Source: an uncultured Blautia sp. (GTDB lineage: Bacteria; Bacillota; Clostridia; Lachnospirales; Lachnospiraceae). From it: a stretch of DNA of 15,143 nt. Both the position numbers and the translations under genes were made by a program. Each line of letters begins with the position of its first letter. The stretch's first letter is position 1. The notes under the pieces were generated by a model. It searched no databases. It had not been told where the DNA came from and saw nothing but the letters and a program-made list of their open reading frames with translations. The stretch is from the NCBI GenBank assembly GCA_945872375.1, contig CAMBYR010000021.1:1-15143 (forward strand), written 5' to 3'. Positions 13,721 to 15,143 of this stretch are shown here, piece by piece.

Positions 13721-13734
13721 AAGAGAGGTCTCTT
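13721..13734. other. short inverted repeat between convergent stops
   Basis: AAGAGA-GG-TCTCTT fills the 12-base gap between the peptidase stop and the minus-strand kinase stop. The loop would be only two bases as drawn and there is no T-tract on either strand, so it is at best a weak pause or processing site. Confidence 0.3.
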
Positions 13735-14665
13735 ATTCCACGAACCGAAGTCCGCTGCGGCACTCCATGGTGATCTTCCGGATCCGGAAGGGAGCGTCGC
13801 CGTCGTGATGAAACCATTCCGGTTTGTTGAGGATAAGGGTCACCTTTTTGCAGATGAAACCATTGATGTTTTTCAGAAGATAGTGCTTCCGGAAAAAGAT
13901 CAGACCAATGGCCAGAAAAAGCTCCGCTTTGGACATGGATTCAGCCAGGCAGAGATGCAGCATTCCATCTGAGGGATCGGCCTCGGGACAAAAACGGAAA
14001 CCGCCTCCTTCACAGGGATGAATCATTCCCGTGAGGAAAAAAAGCCCTGGAATGATCTTGGGATTCTGATCGTCGATCTTCAGTACGGCACCGATGCATT
14101 TTTTCAGGAAAATCTGCTTCATGCCAATGACAAAGTAGACTACTTTGCCCAGATTAAAATGATTCAGAAGAGACTTCAGCCTGCTTTTGGATGCTTCATG
14201 GCAAATGTCTGCGTCGTATCCCACTCCGCTGCTGATGAGGAAGCGTCTGTGTACAGGGGAAGGATGGGAGGATCCGGCAGGAATCAGCGTCAGGATGCCA
14301 TAATCCAGAAGCGTTTCTTTTGGATGATGAAATAAATGATGAAGGCTTTTCTGCAGATCCTTTTCCAGAGACATGTTTTTTGCAAAATCATTTCCGGAAC
14401 CGGCCCGGATGCAGGAAAATCTGGTATGTTCGAAGGAACGGATCCCCTGCAGAACAAGATTGAGGGTACCGTCTCCGCCCACCACCACCAGATGGCATTC
14501 TTTGCCGGAGGTCAGCTTCCGGACCAGAGCAACCGTACTTTTCTGGTCTGCGGGAAAATGAGCTGTATAGGTAATGTTTTCCTGCTGGAGGATTTTCCGG
14601 ACTTTTTTCCAGATAAGTTTTCCCTTGCCGGAAGAGGCTGTGGGATTGATGATAAAATGGTACAT
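13733..14665 (-). CDS. diacylglycerol/lipid kinase family protein (DgkB/YegS-like)
   Basis: 310-residue lipid kinase of the DAGK catalytic-domain family. It probably phosphorylates diacylglycerol or a similar lipid at the cytoplasmic membrane surface, recycling diacylglycerol into phospholipid and lipoteichoic acid metabolism. The nucleotide-binding motifs are clear: IINPTASSGKGK near the N-terminus (6-17), GGDGTLN (63-69) and RAGSGNDFA (88-95). The C-terminal sandwich domain includes EADPSDGMLHLCLAE, the metal-site region of YegS/DgkB proteins. The specific lipid cannot be named. On the minus strand GAGAGGG lies about eight bases before the ATG. A TGTTACACT extended -10 candidate is at 14705-14713 (minus) without a convincing -35. 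It is transcribed divergently from the FeoB-associated peptide gene. Confidence 0.9.
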   Translation of the reverse strand: MYHFIINPTASSGKGKLIWKKVRKILQQENITYTAHFPADQKSTVALVRKLTSGKECHLVVVGGDGTLNLVLQGIRSFEHTRFSCIRAGSGNDFAKNMSLEKDLQKSLHHLFHHPKETLLDYGILTLIPAGSSHPSPVHRRFLISSGVGYDADICHEASKSRLKSLLNHFNLGKVVYFVIGMKQIFLKKCIGAVLKIDDQNPKIIPGLFFLTGMIHPCEGGGFRFCPEADPSDGMLHLCLAESMSKAELFLAIGLIFFRKHYLLKNINGFICKKVTLILNKPEWFHHDGDAPFRIRKITMECRSGLRFVE

Positions 14666-14760
14666 TCCTTGTCCCTCTCTTTTGTCTGGTGTATTGTTGT
14701 GTTCAGTGTAACATACTCCTGTGGGAAAGAAAAGAGTTCTCGTTTTTTATTGAAAAGTTA

Positions 14761-14789
14761 TTGACATAAAAACAAAGTAAGTATATACT
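14761..14789 (+). promoter_or_regulatory. strong sigma-A promoter for the FeoB-associated peptide gene
   Basis: A perfect TTGACA (14761-14766) and TATACT (14784-14789) are separated by 17 bases. The transcript would start near 14796, about 46 bases before the ATG at 14842. It is the best promoter match in the window. Confidence 0.82.
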
Positions 14790-14841
14790 AACCCCTATAA
14801 AACAAAATCATATTTACGAAGAATAAACGGGAGGTGTTTCC

Positions 14842-14979
14842 ATGGGAACAGCAGTTGTTCTTGTTTTGCTGGCAGGAGCAGTGGGACTGGTGATCCGCTC
14901 CATGATCAAAGATAAAAAAGCAGGAAAGTCTCTGCAGTGCGGACAGGATTGTAAACACTGCGGCGGTCACTGTCATTGA
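14842..14979 (+). CDS. FeoB-associated Cys-rich membrane peptide
   Basis: A 45-residue peptide beginning MGTAVVLVLLAGAVGLVIRS, a single N-terminal membrane helix (about 3-19). It is followed by a basic linker and a metal-binding-like tail CGQDCKHCGGHCH with cysteines at 33, 37, 40 and 44 and histidines at 39, 43 and 45. This matches the FeoB-associated Cys-rich membrane protein family (PF12669), usually found beside feoB and thought to assist ferrous-iron transport. GGGAGGTG lies nine to ten bases before the ATG, and a strong promoter and terminator bracket the gene, so it is a monocistronic unit. No feoA or feoB lies upstream; one could lie beyond the right edge. The role in iron handling is by family association only. 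Confidence 0.85.
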   Translation: MGTAVVLVLLAGAVGLVIRSMIKDKKAGKSLQCGQDCKHCGGHCH

Positions 14980-15010
14980 TGAGCAGAAATGAATATTTGA
15001 TATTATTCAT

Positions 15011-15048
15011 AAAAAAAAAGAAATCTCCGATGTGGGATTTCTTTTTTT
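15011..15048. terminator. bidirectional intrinsic terminator
   Basis: A 13-base-pair stem pairs AAAAAAAGAAATC (15013-15025) with GATTTCTTTTTTT (15036-15048). A T-run is present on both strands, so it can stop the FeoB-associated peptide transcript from the left and a minus-strand transcript from the right. Confidence 0.88.
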
Positions 15049-15100
15049 ATGCTGGTATAGAATCAGGTGGTCCGTGCGGCCGCTACTAAGCTCTGCCGGA

Positions 15101-15143
15101 TTATTGGCCGGCAGACTGAATAAAATGCTTCATGGCATCAAAA
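15101..15143 (-). CDS. possible C-terminal end of a minus-strand gene (partial)
   Basis: Read on the minus strand from the window edge, the frame gives FDAMKHFIQSAGQ and then TAA at 15103-15101. About 50 bases further on is a terminator that also works in this direction, which is what the end of a gene would look like. A TCTGCCGG/CCGGCAGA hairpin (15092-15099, 15108-15115) spans the stop codon. Thirteen residues are too few to recognise a family, and the frame could be chance. Confidence 0.35.
   Translation of the reverse strand, partial: FDAMKHFIQSAGQ

Noticed and set aside
15092..15115. TCTGCCGG/CCGGCAGA hairpin as a terminator
   Set aside because: No T-tract follows on either strand, and the well-formed terminator at 15013-15048 already serves both directions.

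Overview
This window looks like a chromosomal segment from a low-to-moderate-GC Gram-positive bacterium of the Clostridia, most likely a gut Lachnospiraceae of the Blautia/Ruminococcus type. The basis is strong AGGAGG ribosome-binding sites, canonical sigma-A promoters with 17-base spacers, a BspA-type leucine-rich repeat protein, a FeoB-associated Cys-rich peptide, a TPP-riboswitch thiamine/HMP transport operon and KtrAB-type potassium uptake. The genus is inferred from gene content, not measured. Apart from one structured intergenic repeat, no phage, transposase, CRISPR or RNA gene was seen.

Layout. (1) 1-2566: the 3' part of galactokinase (galK), then galE from its own promoter, then an exported C39-like cysteine protease whose start overlaps the galE stop by one base. 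A terminator follows. (2) 2621-6500: an operon of three cytoplasmic proteins under a well-formed promoter. They are a BspA-like LRR protein, a protein combining a HELLH metallopeptidase motif with a VWA MIDAS domain, and a MoxR-like AAA ATPase. This resembles a MoxR/VWA chaperone pair with an LRR partner and is the least understood system here. (3) 6527-9631: ktrB (membrane pore) and ktrA (RCK regulator), a 160-base multi-hairpin repeat, then a KdpE-like response regulator with no histidine kinase beside it. (4) 9655-12674: promoter, TPP riboswitch and riboswitch terminator, then a small thiamine-binding protein and ThiX-ThiY-ThiZ, a predicted ABC importer for the thiamine pyrimidine HMP or a related precursor. 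(5) 12746-14665: a P1-family (DmpA/NylC-type) self-processing peptidase, convergent with a diacylglycerol/lipid kinase on the minus strand. (6) 14761-15143: a strong promoter driving a 45-residue FeoB-associated membrane peptide, a bidirectional terminator, and what may be the last codons of another minus-strand gene.

The genes fall into independent functional units: galactose (Leloir) metabolism, potassium homeostasis, thiamine precursor uptake under TPP feedback, and the LRR/VWA/AAA module of unknown role. The points most worth following are the LRR-metallopeptidase/VWA-AAA operon with a palindrome on its -35 box, the orphan KdpE next to KtrAB, paired direct repeats before ktrB, the folded repeat at 8739-8896, an ambiguous ThiX start, and a ThiY that lacks the lipobox cysteine.
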